Below, in pieces: positions 26,052 through 34,781 of a stretch of DNA of 64,000 bases. The position numbers were made by a program, and so were the translations under genes. Source of the DNA: an uncultured Agathobacter sp. Lineage in GTDB: Bacteria > Bacillota > Clostridia > Lachnospirales > Lachnospiraceae. The stretch lies in contig CAKRLV010000012.1 of NCBI GenBank assembly GCA_934359755.1, positions 1 through 64,000 of the forward strand. Direction: 5' to 3'. The notes beneath the pieces are model-generated. The model was given only the letters and a program-made list of their open reading frames with translations, made no database searches and was not told the origin of the DNA. Numbering within the stretch: position 1 is the stretch's first letter; each line of letters starts with the position of its first letter.

Positions 26052-27292
26052 TGAAAATACAAATAAAGAGAATAATAAACATATGTGTATGTCTGGCATT
26101 TTTCCTTGGAATATTTGGAGCAGGGAAAGATATAGTATATGCAGGGGATCCCACAGATGAAATCCTTGATTATGAGGTGACAGTGGACGTGAATTCGGAT
26201 GCGACACTCAACATCAGATATCACATCGAATGGGAAGTGTTGGAGTCTACTGAAAATGGACCTGTAGATTGGGTCAAAATAGGCATCCCGAATACACATG
26301 TATTAGACTATGAAGCACTATCAGATAATATCTCCACCATAGAAATCGACAAATCAAACGGAAGTTATGCGAATGTATATTTTGAATATAAGTATTATGC
26401 GCATGAGGTTATTTCCTTTGATTTTGAAATACGTCAGGATTATATGTATCAGGTAAATCTGGATGATACATCAGATGATAGTGAAAAAAGTGGAACAGCC
26501 ACATATTATTTTACGCCAGGCTGGTTTAATGAGATAGATGCAGATAAGCTTGTCATAAAATGGAACTGTGACAAGGCGGTAAGCTGGACGCCGAATTGTT
26601 TGATTGAGGACGGATATCTGACATGGGAAGATGAACTTCCGATGGGAGAGAAATATTCTGTGAGTGTAGATTATGATCTCGATGCATTTGACTTTGATCT
26701 GGACAAGGAATATGAGCAGTCAGCTAACAAGAGTTTTAAGATTCTGTTCTGGGACTGGTACGATCCAGATGAACGAGTAGAAATAATAATATTTACTTTA
26801 GTAGTACTCTACAAGCTGTTTGATATAGGCATTGGTATTGCGGCATATTTTTCGGGAACAGGTTTCGGAGAAGAAAAGAAGATCGAACGTACCAAGATTA
26901 CATATTATACTTCCTGCCCGAACTGTGGTGGAGTAAGAGCCGAAGGCAAGGATGTCTGCTCATTCTGTGGAACTAATATGATTAAATCAAAAGAAATCAT
27001 ACGAGAGAAGAAAGCTACAGGTGAGGATAAGAAGGCGCTTAAGTTCAAGAAGTCAGGAACATATCAGTATGGTTCAGATCCTAATGTATTTGTCAGAGTT
27101 CATGTGACAAAATGGGTAAGACCAACTGGTAATGGAGGTTCAGGAGGACATAGTTCATGTGCTCACAGTTCATGTGCCTGTGCGTGTGCCTGCGCTTGTG
27201 CTGGTGGCGGAAGAGCTGGATGTACTTCAAAGGATTTTATGGTGATTGATCCTGAGAAAATCAGACGAAAATCAAGAAAAGTGCGCATGTGA
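26051..27292 (+). CDS. DUF2207-like membrane protein with zinc ribbon and alternating Cys-Ala tail
   Basis: 413 residues. A signal peptide covers about residues 1-31. An extracellular beta-rich domain (about 32-250) begins DYEVTVDVNSDATLNIRYHI, similar in style to DUF2207. One membrane helix lies at about 255-277. Then comes a cytoplasmic part with a zinc ribbon (Cys289, Cys292, Cys303, Cys306). Near the end is HSSCAHSSCACACACACA followed by GGGRAGC. Cysteines 370, 375, 377, 379, 381, 383 and 391 alternate with small residues, and a basic terminus follows. With the predicted topology this tail faces the cytoplasm, where the radical SAM enzyme could reach it. The start directly follows the radical SAM stop with an aggagg site, and a terminator ends the operon. 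Confidence 0.88.
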   Translation: MKIQIKRIINICVCLAFFLGIFGAGKDIVYAGDPTDEILDYEVTVDVNSDATLNIRYHIEWEVLESTENGPVDWVKIGIPNTHVLDYEALSDNISTIEIDKSNGSYANVYFEYKYYAHEVISFDFEIRQDYMYQVNLDDTSDDSEKSGTATYYFTPGWFNEIDADKLVIKWNCDKAVSWTPNCLIEDGYLTWEDELPMGEKYSVSVDYDLDAFDFDLDKEYEQSANKSFKILFWDWYDPDERVEIIIFTLVVLYKLFDIGIGIAAYFSGTGFGEEKKIERTKITYYTSCPNCGGVRAEGKDVCSFCGTNMIKSKEIIREKKATGEDKKALKFKKSGTYQYGSDPNVFVRVHVTKWVRPTGNGGSGGHSSCAHSSCACACACACAGGGRAGCTSKDFMVIDPEKIRRKSRKVRM

Positions 27293-27323
27293 AGCGCATC
27301 GTGAAAAAATAAAAAAACATACT

Positions 27324-27354
27324 AGAAAAAGCCGACGGGAAATCGGCTTTTTCT
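27324..27354 (+). terminator. Terminator of the radical SAM operon
   Basis: A 12-bp perfect stem (agaaaaagccga at 27324-27335 with tcggctttttct at 27343-27354), with a 7-base loop and a T run inside the 3' arm. Confidence 0.88.
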
Positions 27355-27741
27355 GAGGAGTTTAGTTATGAAAATGTTTATTAATAAAAAGGGAATATAA
27401 AAAGGAAATACCTTTTTACAAGAATTATAATATCACATAGATGGGAAAAAGGTAATATCCAATATGTACAAAATTTTACACAGTAAATAGTGCAAAACTT
27501 ACAAAAAACGACAATCCATTTTTATTATGACATAAATTTGTTGGGCAATATATATAGAAGAGAGTATGATAAAAGAGGTTGTTATTAGTATGGTCAAATT
27601 TGAAGTAAAAAGCAGTAATCGTTTTCAGAAAAAAGTTGATTTTTTTCATATGTTTTTCAGTTGCCATACGGAGTATAATCAGGATATAAATAATCAGGAT
27701 TAGAGTAATCATATATGAGTACCGAAACAGGAGGTTTTATA
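27355..27741. other. 387-base gap before the HD hydrolase gene
   Basis: AT-rich and without a recognised gene. A 37-codon frame at 27590-27703 (plus strand, starting MVKFEVKSSNRF) has agagg 12 bases upstream of its ATG. Its end is just before the HD gene. It resembles nothing known to me and may be spurious. Confidence 0.4.
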
Positions 27742-28527
27742 ATGGTAAATATAGATAGAGATAGAGTCAGAAAGACATTTGCAGACTACACAGACAAATA
27801 TGATTCTTCTGACGAGAAGATAAAGCTTAAAATAGATCATACTTACAGGGTGGCGGGGCTGTGTGACAGGATAGCTGATGATATAGGTCTTGTCGGAGAG
27901 GACAGAGATATAGCATGGCTGCTTGGTATGCTTCACGACGTCGGAAGATTTGAGCAGATTAAGAGATACGGAACTTTCGACGATTCAAAGTCGGTGGATC
28001 ACGCGAAGTTTGGTGCCGATTTACTTTTTAATGAGGGGCTTGTGGAAGATTACGTGCCAGGACTTCTTGCCGATGAGCAAAGACCATTGATAGAGCTTGC
28101 GATAAGACAGCATAATACATATCGGCTGCCAGCAGATCTCACAGAGAGGGAAGCGACATTCTGTAAGCTTATCAGAGATGCGGACAAGATAGATATCTTT
28201 AAAGTAAATATAGATACACCTATGGAAGAAATATATGATGTAACAACAGAAGAATTGAAAAATGGAGCAATTTCGGATGAGGTTCTTGCGGCATTTGATG
28301 AGGAGCATTGTATATTAAAGAGCATAAGAAAAAGTGCGGTAGATCATCTGGTGGGCCATATTTCACTGGCATACGAACTTGAATATCCTATAAGCCTTAA
28401 GCTTGCAGTAGAGCAGGGATATATAGATAAGATGATGAATTTTAAATCATATAATGAGAAAACAAACCAGCATATGCAGCATGTAAGGGAGCATATGCTG
28501 GAGTATATCAGAAGAACTCTCGTCTGA
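27742..28527 (+). CDS. HD-domain phosphohydrolase
   Basis: 261 residues from the ATG at 27742, which has a perfect aggagg seven bases upstream; the earlier in-frame ATG at 27715 has none. The HD motif is LLGMLHDVGRFEQ with a preceding His (DHTYRVAGLCDRIA) and a distal RDADKIDIF, the metal-binding Asp arrangement of the superfamily. The substrate is unknown; nucleotide or phosphoester hydrolysis is likely. Its stop codon directly abuts the stop of the convergent aldo/keto reductase gene, with no bases between. Confidence 0.88.
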   Translation: MVNIDRDRVRKTFADYTDKYDSSDEKIKLKIDHTYRVAGLCDRIADDIGLVGEDRDIAWLLGMLHDVGRFEQIKRYGTFDDSKSVDHAKFGADLLFNEGLVEDYVPGLLADEQRPLIELAIRQHNTYRLPADLTEREATFCKLIRDADKIDIFKVNIDTPMEEIYDVTTEELKNGAISDEVLAAFDEEHCILKSIRKSAVDHLVGHISLAYELEYPISLKLAVEQGYIDKMMNFKSYNEKTNQHMQHVREHMLEYIRRTLV

Positions 28528-29520
28528 TTAAATTCCTACAATATCATCAATCTTCTTTAGTTCCTCATCAGAGAAATCTGTGTGGCCTATGATCTTGATA
28601 TTATCAAGAATCTGAGATGGCTTTGACGCTCCGATGAGCACGCTAGTTACCTTGTCATCCTTGAGAATCCAGCTGAGAGCCATCTCGGCAAGCGTCTGTC
28701 CTCTTTCTATAGCGATTGCATTTAATGCCTGAATCTGTGAAAGCTTCTCAGGTGTAAGTGCAGTCTCTTTGAGGAAACGTCCATCTGTTGCGATGCGGCT
28801 GTCAGCAGGAATTCCGTTCAGATAGCGGTTGGTAAGAAGTCCCTGTGCCAATGGCGAGAATGCTATAATTCCTTTTCCAAGTTCATATGCAGTATCTTTT
28901 AATCCATTATTTTCAATAGTCCTGTCGAAAATAGAATAGCGGTTCTGGTTGATTACAAAAGGACATTTCAGGTCGGTTAAGATTTCTGTTGCCTTTTTAA
29001 GTGTAGGTCCATCGTAATTTGAAAGTCCGACATAGAGGGCTTTTCCACTTCGAACGATAGAGTCGAGCGCGCCCATGGTCTCCTCAAGTGGTGTTTCAGG
29101 ATCCATTCTGTGATGATAGAAAATATCCACATATTCAAGACCGAGACGTTTCAGGCTCTGATTAAGGCTTGCGATAAGGTATTTGCGGCTGCCCCAGTTG
29201 CCGTAAGGTCCCTCCCACATATCATATCCAGCCTTTGTGCTGATGAGCATTTCATCACGATATGCATGAAGCTCTTCAGCGAAAATCTTGCCGAAGTTGC
29301 GCTCAGCACTGCCGTAAGCAGGACCATAATTGTTGGCAAGGTCAAAATGTGTAATTCCGTTGTCAAAAGCAGTAAAGCACATCTGTTTCATATTCTCATA
29401 GACACCGGTATCACCGAAATTGTGCCATAATCCGAGAGAAACCATCGGCAGCTCTAAGCCACTTTTGCCACAGCGGTTGTAAACCATCGTGTCGTATCTT
29501 TTTTTGTCAGCAATGTACAT
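28528..29520 (-). CDS. Aldo/keto reductase, YghZ (glyceraldehyde-3-phosphate reductase)-like
   Basis: 330 residues. The NADPH-dependent barrel carries the catalytic set Asp-Tyr-Lys-His: FDLANNYGPAYGSAE (Asp and Tyr), ISTKAGY (Lys) and YVDIFYHHRMDPETP (His). The N-terminus MVYNRCGKSGLELPMVSLGLWHNFG and GPYGNWGSRKYLIASLNQSLKRL place it with the YghZ/Kv-beta-like group. The start at 29520 has ggggg upstream; the Met at codon 12 has none. It may reduce small aldehydes such as methylglyoxal or L-glyceraldehyde 3-phosphate. Confidence 0.93.
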   Translation of the reverse strand: MYIADKKRYDTMVYNRCGKSGLELPMVSLGLWHNFGDTGVYENMKQMCFTAFDNGITHFDLANNYGPAYGSAERNFGKIFAEELHAYRDEMLISTKAGYDMWEGPYGNWGSRKYLIASLNQSLKRLGLEYVDIFYHHRMDPETPLEETMGALDSIVRSGKALYVGLSNYDGPTLKKATEILTDLKCPFVINQNRYSIFDRTIENNGLKDTAYELGKGIIAFSPLAQGLLTNRYLNGIPADSRIATDGRFLKETALTPEKLSQIQALNAIAIERGQTLAEMALSWILKDDKVTSVLIGASKPSQILDNIKIIGHTDFSDEELKKIDDIVGI

Positions 29521-29635
29521 ATAAATACCCCCTGATTAGTTGTTTCTGTTACCATTTAGGTATCATATCCAATTATAGCACGCACCCATTATGAAAAAAA
29601 TTGAAAATTTTTCGATAAAGGGAAAAAATATTTGG

Positions 29636-29918
29636 GAAAGAGATAGGAACAATTGAGTTTTTAGTGATAATCCGCTATACTATATTAGTAGTATAACGGA
29701 TTATTTTTACGTTAGGAAAGAAAACATGAATGTTATGTTAGTGGGATATATAATTTCAGACTTTGTGCTGTATATTCTGGCATATAGAGTGGTATTGCAT
29801 GCCAGAGTAAATACACAAAAAATCCGATGGATATTAGCAATTTGTATGCTTACATTTATTCATGCAGTAATCTATAGAATATATGGAGAAAGGTGGACTA
29901 CAAATTTAACATTGTTTT
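29636..29918. repeat. 283-bp direct repeat, left copy
   Basis: Matches 34380-34662 at an offset of 4744 with only about four mismatches. It contains a promoter, a palindrome and the first 64 codons of a membrane-protein frame. The two copies bound the small-peptide/ABC exporter/DUF1266 segment. Confidence 0.93.
29653..29702 (+). promoter_or_regulatory. Promoter overlapping a palindrome (left copy)
   Basis: TTGAGT (29653-29658), 17-base spacer, TATACT (29676-29681). A long palindrome spans 29669-29702, with arms aatccg-n-tatacta and tagtata-n-cggatt, so it covers the -10. It may be an operator; followed by attttta it could also act as a hairpin terminator. Confidence 0.6.
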
Positions 29919-30148
29919 CCATGCTCGTGATTCCAATATTATTATTTGATAGATCGCAGATTAGGCAGAATATATTACTGTATCCATTTGTGGTGATTGA
30001 GTCATCTGTGGTAACCATCTGCATTTCATTTATTTTAGCAGCTGTAACAGGAGTATCAGAGCATGACATTGCCTTAAATAATTTTAACTTGAATAGTAAC
30101 TGTTCAGCCTTGATTATAACATTTATGATGAAATATTTCGACAGGTAA
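29726..30148 (+). pseudogene. Truncated membrane sensor, likely N-terminus of a GHKL-type histidine kinase
   Basis: 140 residues of four or five hydrophobic helices, then an abrupt stop. The style (MLVGYIISDFVLYILAYRVVL, then FIHAVIYRIYGERW) resembles the sensing domain of AgrC-like peptide-sensing kinases of clostridia; a full kinase would be about 430 residues, with H-box and ATPase domains absent here. A ribosome site (aggaaag) and promoter are intact. The tail after residue 64 differs from the second copy at 34470. Immediately downstream are the remains of a secreted peptide gene, as if a deletion joined the two. Confidence 0.6.
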
Positions 30149-30217
30149 TAAGTAAATGCACATGTCATTCACGGCCAATTTTTGGCATTATATGCCTACT
30201 GTATTGTGTATAGATGA

Positions 30218-30427
30218 AAAATATGTAAACTTAAAGTTGAATCGATTCAAAATGTAAGAGCGTATATAGGGGGCTCTTCTTGTAGTGCATCAGGTGCATA
30301 TGCTGACACGGGTAGACAGTATAGTAATGGAGATATTTATAAGTCGGCTACATTAACTTATTATGCTTCAGGAAATCGTGCTCAAGTGTTTTGGTTTCCA
30401 ATGGCATATGCAAAATATGGCAAGTAA
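30218..30427 (+). pseudogene. Headless small secreted peptide, bacteriocin-like
   Basis: An open frame of 69 codons with no usable start, entered directly after a stop at 30215. It ends KVESIQNVRAYIGGSSC then a Ser/Gly/Tyr-rich stretch (SASGAYADTGRQYSNGDIY, SATLTYYASGN) and FWFPMAYAKYGK. The composition and the following three-gene ABC exporter recall lactococcin-972-type bacteriocins, which have the same neighbour arrangement; this is a resemblance by eye. The signal peptide is missing, so the gene is probably dead. Confidence 0.5.
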
Positions 30428-30450
30428 CCATATGGAACTATAATAATTTT

Positions 30451-30487
30451 ATAAATGGGGTATTCATGTATTGAATACTCTATTTAT
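30451..30487 (+). other. Hairpin between the peptide remnant and the ABC genes
   Basis: A 16-bp stem with two G-U pairs (30451-30466 with 30472-30487) and a 5-base loop. No T run follows, so it is not a standard terminator. It could limit transcription into the exporter genes or stabilise the mRNA. Confidence 0.5.
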
Positions 30488-30507
30488 AATTTAATACAGA
30501 GGCAAAT

Positions 30508-31515
30508 ATGATTTTAAAGAAAAGACTTATCAATTTAACTTTATTTCTACTGGTATGTGTATTGCCGATAATGAGCATCATAATGGTTCATAATTTATCT
30601 CTTAGCAAAACAATTCAGATGATGAGCAATGGTGTGTTTGGCAATACGTCCAGTATTATTACTACGGGCAACTCGGATGAGAATTGTAAGGAAATAATAT
30701 ATGATAAATTTTTGTCGGAGGGGCTTTCCTGTGCTATTTATCTGGATGATAAAAGTAATGATGAATATAATATCAGATATCTGGCATATACCAAAAAGTA
30801 CAAGGTCATGCCGATGATTTCAGGCAGATTTTTTGAAAAAAAAGATTTTACGGAGAACAATAATATCGCGGTAATCGGAAAGAATATAAAAAATACATAC
30901 AAGAGATCCGGTGAAACTTATATCCAAAATGGTGGAATTGAATACAGAGTGATAGGTGTTCTGGGATATGAGGATGATACTCCTTTTGATGATTACATCT
31001 TTATCAATCTCTTATCCTGTAAAAATGATGAATTGAAATTGTATGTAATTGATTTTATGGACAATATAAGTCAGGAATTATTTGATGGATATATCAATGA
31101 TATAAGCAGTAGGATTAAAGAAATAAATATACTTTCTGAAACAGCTAGTTTTGCTGATACAGTTAAGGTAGATTTTAGCACATTTGTTTATTTTGTCGGA
31201 CTATTTGTAAGTTGCATACTGTGTATATTACTTATATCACTGCAATGGCTGATTTATCAGAGAAGAGAAATAGCGATTAGAAGATTGGTTGGAGCTTCAA
31301 AAGAACAGATTACCTTTTGGATACTGGGTAAATATGTTTTTTATCTTTTTACTTCATTTATTGTAGGGGTAATATATTGTTCATATTTCTATCCATCATA
31401 TAAAGCCTCTTTTTTTGAAGCTTATGTTTTCAGTTCGATTATAATTCTGTTATTTATGTTTATAAATATTGGAATAATAAAGAAAGATTCAATAGAGGAG
31501 GTAATTAGATCTTGA
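30508..31515 (+). CDS. ABC exporter permease with FtsX-like C-terminus (first subunit)
   Basis: 335 residues. One N-terminal helix (about 8-28), an extracellular domain (to about 215) containing VIGKNIKNTYKRSGETY and GVLGYEDDTPFDDYIFI, typical of MacB/FtsX periplasmic-core folds, then three C-terminal helices. The cytoplasmic loop REIAIRRLVGASKEQITFWILGKY is the FtsX signature. It forms an operon with the next two genes; the next start (TTG) overlaps this stop. Likely exports or gives immunity to a peptide. Confidence 0.82.
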   Translation: MILKKRLINLTLFLLVCVLPIMSIIMVHNLSLSKTIQMMSNGVFGNTSSIITTGNSDENCKEIIYDKFLSEGLSCAIYLDDKSNDEYNIRYLAYTKKYKVMPMISGRFFEKKDFTENNNIAVIGKNIKNTYKRSGETYIQNGGIEYRVIGVLGYEDDTPFDDYIFINLLSCKNDELKLYVIDFMDNISQELFDGYINDISSRIKEINILSETASFADTVKVDFSTFVYFVGLFVSCILCILLISLQWLIYQRREIAIRRLVGASKEQITFWILGKYVFYLFTSFIVGVIYCSYFYPSYKASFFEAYVFSSIIILLFMFINIGIIKKDSIEEVIRS

Positions 31516-32801
31516 TACGAATTTATACAAGAAGAGTAATTGAGATATTAGGTTCTAATACCTTTGTTATAGGATTAATGTTATTACTGACGACAGTTAC
31601 ATTTGTCTTGACGGCAAGTATATATGACAAGCAAAAGCAAAGTCAGAAAATAGAGGAAGTATATCAGGCGAATTATGGTCAGTATGAATTTTATTGGTGT
31701 AACGAAGATTTAGATGATCTTGAATATAATTATTATATGTATGGTGATACTTCAGGGACACAATATAATAATCTGATAGAACTAGAGAAAAAACTTTGGG
31801 AAGAGAAGCAGATTAGATTCTTGACTTGTAATGCCCAAAGTATAGATTTAGAAAATAATGTGGATGATATTTTTCTGTGTGGTTATGAGGATGGTAATAC
31901 ACAATACGATAAAATTGAAGTTGACGGTAAACAGTATTATGCATCAAAAGGTTTATTTGTAAGTGATAATTTTCTGCAGGTAAATAATATAAAGATGATG
32001 GAGGGGCGGGGATTTACCGAGGAGGATCACAAGTACAAGTCCGGGAAAAATCAGCCAGTCATACTGGGAAATGCGTATAGCAGATATTATCACGTTGGGG
32101 ATACTTTTAAGGGTGAATTTGTTGGAGAAGAATTTACTTTCGAGGTAGTAGGGATTATGGATGTCAATTCATTTTTCCTGTCATCAGGCAAAAATGATTT
32201 CGTGTCAACTGAGAGATATATATTAATACCAGCATTGTTATGTGAGGAGGATACAGAAACTGCAAGAATAATGGCACTTTTAAATTTTAATGGGACAGTG
32301 CAATCTGATATTGGTGAGGATAATACTGTAAAAGTAATTGATAATATGTTAACAGACACAAATCTAAAGTGGAATTATATATTGCATAATCCAAACAGCA
32401 ATGAAAGTAAATCAGGTGCCATTGAAAAGTATGGAAAAATGACCAGTCAGATTGCTGGACAATTCAAAATTCTTGTCATGCTGATTGTTGCATTTACAGT
32501 ATTTGCGTTGCTGCTTAATATATTTAGTATATTTGAAAAAAATAAATATAATTTCGGTATAGAATTACTGTGCGGTGCAAGCACTAGAGATGTAGTATTT
32601 GAAGGAATAGGCTGCATGGTGTTTGTATTGCTGATTAGTGATTTAGGAGCAAGTTTGATTATGCTTGCGCTTGTAGATAATTTAAGCAGTATACTCATTT
32701 TACAGTTAATTGTGATTGGGATAATGATAGTCTCATTTACAATATGTTATATGTATATTAAGAGCATGCAAATCGGAGATATTATAGGAGGCCGCGAATA
32801 A
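31512..32801 (+). CDS. ABC exporter permease, second subunit
   Basis: 429 residues. The start is TTG at 31512 with gaggagg upstream, overlapping the previous stop. One N-terminal helix, a large extracellular domain (about 45-310) with the MacB-like YSRYYHVGDTFKGEFVGEEFTFEVVGIMD, and three C-terminal helices with the FtsX-like loop EKNKYNFGIELLCGASTRDVVFE. Two different permeases with one ATPase imply a heterodimer. The stop overlaps the ATPase start by one base. Confidence 0.82.
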   Translation: MIRIYTRRVIEILGSNTFVIGLMLLLTTVTFVLTASIYDKQKQSQKIEEVYQANYGQYEFYWCNEDLDDLEYNYYMYGDTSGTQYNNLIELEKKLWEEKQIRFLTCNAQSIDLENNVDDIFLCGYEDGNTQYDKIEVDGKQYYASKGLFVSDNFLQVNNIKMMEGRGFTEEDHKYKSGKNQPVILGNAYSRYYHVGDTFKGEFVGEEFTFEVVGIMDVNSFFLSSGKNDFVSTERYILIPALLCEEDTETARIMALLNFNGTVQSDIGEDNTVKVIDNMLTDTNLKWNYILHNPNSNESKSGAIEKYGKMTSQIAGQFKILVMLIVAFTVFALLLNIFSIFEKNKYNFGIELLCGASTRDVVFEGIGCMVFVLLISDLGASLIMLALVDNLSSILILQLIVIGIMIVSFTICYMYIKSMQIGDIIGGRE

Positions 32802-33466
32802 TGTTAATTTCAGTTAAAGACCTTGACGTGGTATATGGCAAAAAAAATAGTAAGGTAGTCGCATTAGATAAAGTCTCACTTAATGTTGAAGAGGGAGAAT
32901 TTTTGACAATAATGGGAAAAAGCGGATGTGGAAAATCCACGTTGCTTAATGTTCTGGCAACGCTTAGATTACCGACTGGCGGCCAGATACTCTTTGATGG
33001 TGAGGATATATTTAAAAAGAATGATAAGGAGTTGGCAAAGTTTAGAAACAACAATATAGGTTTTGTTGTGCAGCATTTTGCGTTAATTAATGAGAAGACA
33101 GTATATGAAAACATAGCATTACCGCTCAGATATGCGAAAGCGGAAAGCTGCGACATAAGAGAACGTGTAGAAAGTTTGCTTAAGCAGCTGGAATTGTCTG
33201 CAAAGAGAAATAAGTATCCATTTGAACTCTCAGGTGGTCAGTGTCAGAGGGTGGCAATTGCCAGAGCTTTGGTGACAACTCCCAAATTGATTCTTGCCGA
33301 TGAGCCGACAGGATCCTTAGATGAAGAGAATGGAAATAATATTATGGAACTGCTAAAGCAGGTTAATAAACAGGGGACAACGGTTGTAATGGTTACACAT
33401 GATTTGGACTTCGCAAAATATGGGGATAGATGTATACATATGAAGGATGGAAAAATTGTTTCGTAA
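32801..33466 (+). CDS. ABC transporter ATPase, MacB/LolD type
   Basis: 221 residues. Walker A GKSGCGKST (about residues 39-47), Q-loop FVVQHFALINEKTVYENI, signature ELSGGQCQRVAIARAL, Walker B LILADEPTGSLDEENG and switch His in VTHDLDFA. The Q-loop region is the type seen in small peptide exporters. It drives the two FtsX-like permeases encoded just upstream. An aggagg site lies at the end of the preceding gene. Confidence 0.95.
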   Translation: MLISVKDLDVVYGKKNSKVVALDKVSLNVEEGEFLTIMGKSGCGKSTLLNVLATLRLPTGGQILFDGEDIFKKNDKELAKFRNNNIGFVVQHFALINEKTVYENIALPLRYAKAESCDIRERVESLLKQLELSAKRNKYPFELSGGQCQRVAIARALVTTPKLILADEPTGSLDEENGNNIMELLKQVNKQGTTVVMVTHDLDFAKYGDRCIHMKDGKIVS

Positions 33467-33612
33467 TATAAAAGAGCCAAAATATTTATAAAATGCAGGT
33501 AAAATAGGCTTTATGTTCTATTGAAAACTTTAACGTGATAAAGTACACTGTGTAAGACATAAAATTGAAAAGAGGGAAACCTCGGGAATATGAATTACAA
33601 AGGAGAAAAATT

Positions 33613-34377
33613 ATGTTAGTTGTAGTATTGCTTTTACTTGCATGGTTGTTTAATACGTGGGACATTATATTGTTCAGAAATCTTGCTCTTTTATTAATTG
33701 TAATTTTAGCTATTTTCGATTTCATAAGAAGCAAGATGTATGCGAAAAAAATTACACCAACCATGGATTTTATTATTTCATGCTGTTTTTTGACGAATCG
33801 TTATTCAGATTCGGATGGATATGAAATTGGTGCAGTCGGCAAGAATTTGAGAAACAGATTCAGGATGAGACGTGCGCTGCGTGGACCATGGGGAATTAAG
33901 AGCAAGAAGGGTTTCTATAAGACAATTCAGTGGCTTGAGGAAGAAGGCCACAACAAAGAGTGTATGCAGCAGATAGAGCATCTTCACGAGAACCCGGAGG
34001 GATTAACGAATAAGGGAATCCTGCATAGAATAGACGATAGCTACCCGGAAGTTGGAATAATTGCATGGGATTTATGTCGTCTTTGCAATGTTGTTACATG
34101 GGGAACAATTGCAGGATATATTAAGTATCAGGATGCAATTAGCATCTGTGTCAGAGCCGGAAAGAAGCTACAGGCGAACTTCAATTCATGGGATGACATG
34201 ATAAACAATTATCTACTCGGATACCGCTATTGGTGTGGAGATGAAGAGAAGATGAGAGCCAGAAAGAAAACATATGATGTATGGAAGGCAAATGAGAAGT
34301 CTAAACTGTACAAGGGGGACTTCCATGTCAACCTCGATGAGAATGATGTAATTAAGCTGAGAAAAACATTCTTCTAA
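33613..34377 (+). CDS. DUF1266-domain protein
   Basis: 254 residues from the ATG at 33613, which has aaaggag seven bases upstream; a TTG at 33565 would add 16 residues without a good site. Two N-terminal hydrophobic segments (about 2-35), then a soluble domain with AWDLCRLCNVVTWGTIAGYI, then SWDDMINNYLLGYRYWCGD, the DUF1266 pattern. Function unknown. The DUF1266 family is often found near toxin or contact-dependent systems. The right copy of the 283-bp repeat starts three bases after its stop. Confidence 0.82.
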   Translation: MLVVVLLLLAWLFNTWDIILFRNLALLLIVILAIFDFIRSKMYAKKITPTMDFIISCCFLTNRYSDSDGYEIGAVGKNLRNRFRMRRALRGPWGIKSKKGFYKTIQWLEEEGHNKECMQQIEHLHENPEGLTNKGILHRIDDSYPEVGIIAWDLCRLCNVVTWGTIAGYIKYQDAISICVRAGKKLQANFNSWDDMINNYLLGYRYWCGDEEKMRARKKTYDVWKANEKSKLYKGDFHVNLDENDVIKLRKTFF

Positions 34378-34379
34378 GA

Positions 34380-34662
34380 GAAAGAGATAGGAACAATTGA
34401 GTTTTTAGTGATAATCCGCTATACTATATTAGTAGTATAACGGATTATTTTTACGTTAGGAAAGAAAACATGAATGTTATGTTAGTGGGATATATAATTT
34501 CAGATTTTGTGCTGTATATTCTGGCATATAGAGTGGTATTGCATGCCAGAGTAAATGCACAAAAAATCCTATGGATATTAGCAATTTGTATGCTTACACT
34601 TATTCATGCAGTAATCTATAGAATATATGGAGAAAGGTGGACTACAAATTTAACATTGTTTT
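34380..34662. repeat. 283-bp direct repeat, right copy
   Basis: Near-identical partner of 29636-29918, with the same promoter and palindrome and the same first 64 codons. It begins three bases after the DUF1266 stop, so the copy boundary coincides with the end of that gene. Confidence 0.93.
34397..34446 (+). promoter_or_regulatory. Promoter overlapping a palindrome (right copy)
   Basis: TTGAGT at 34397-34402, 17-base spacer, TATACT at 34420-34425, with the palindrome at 34413-34446, unchanged from the left copy. Here it serves only the truncated frame at 34470. Confidence 0.6.
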
Positions 34663-34781
34663 TCATTTCCGACAATGTAATTGCAACTGCAGTAACAGCC
34701 AACTGTGGGATAACAATGATTGGACCAACACCGATAAATGGCAAATGTTCTTTTTTATCAACATTATTCTTCACTTTCTAA
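34470..34781 (+). pseudogene. Second truncated membrane-sensor copy
   Basis: 103 codons. The first 64 match the frame at 29726 almost exactly, after which the sequence switches to unrelated codons (ISDNVIATAVTANCG and onward) and stops. No kinase domain follows. The last four bases overlap the convergent HXXEE gene. Best read as a gene cut by recombination at the repeat boundary. Confidence 0.7.

Noticed and set aside
19334..27292. Lasso peptide cluster
   Set aside because: The kinase and PqqD fit, but there is no asparagine-synthetase-like cyclase and the putative substrate is far too long.
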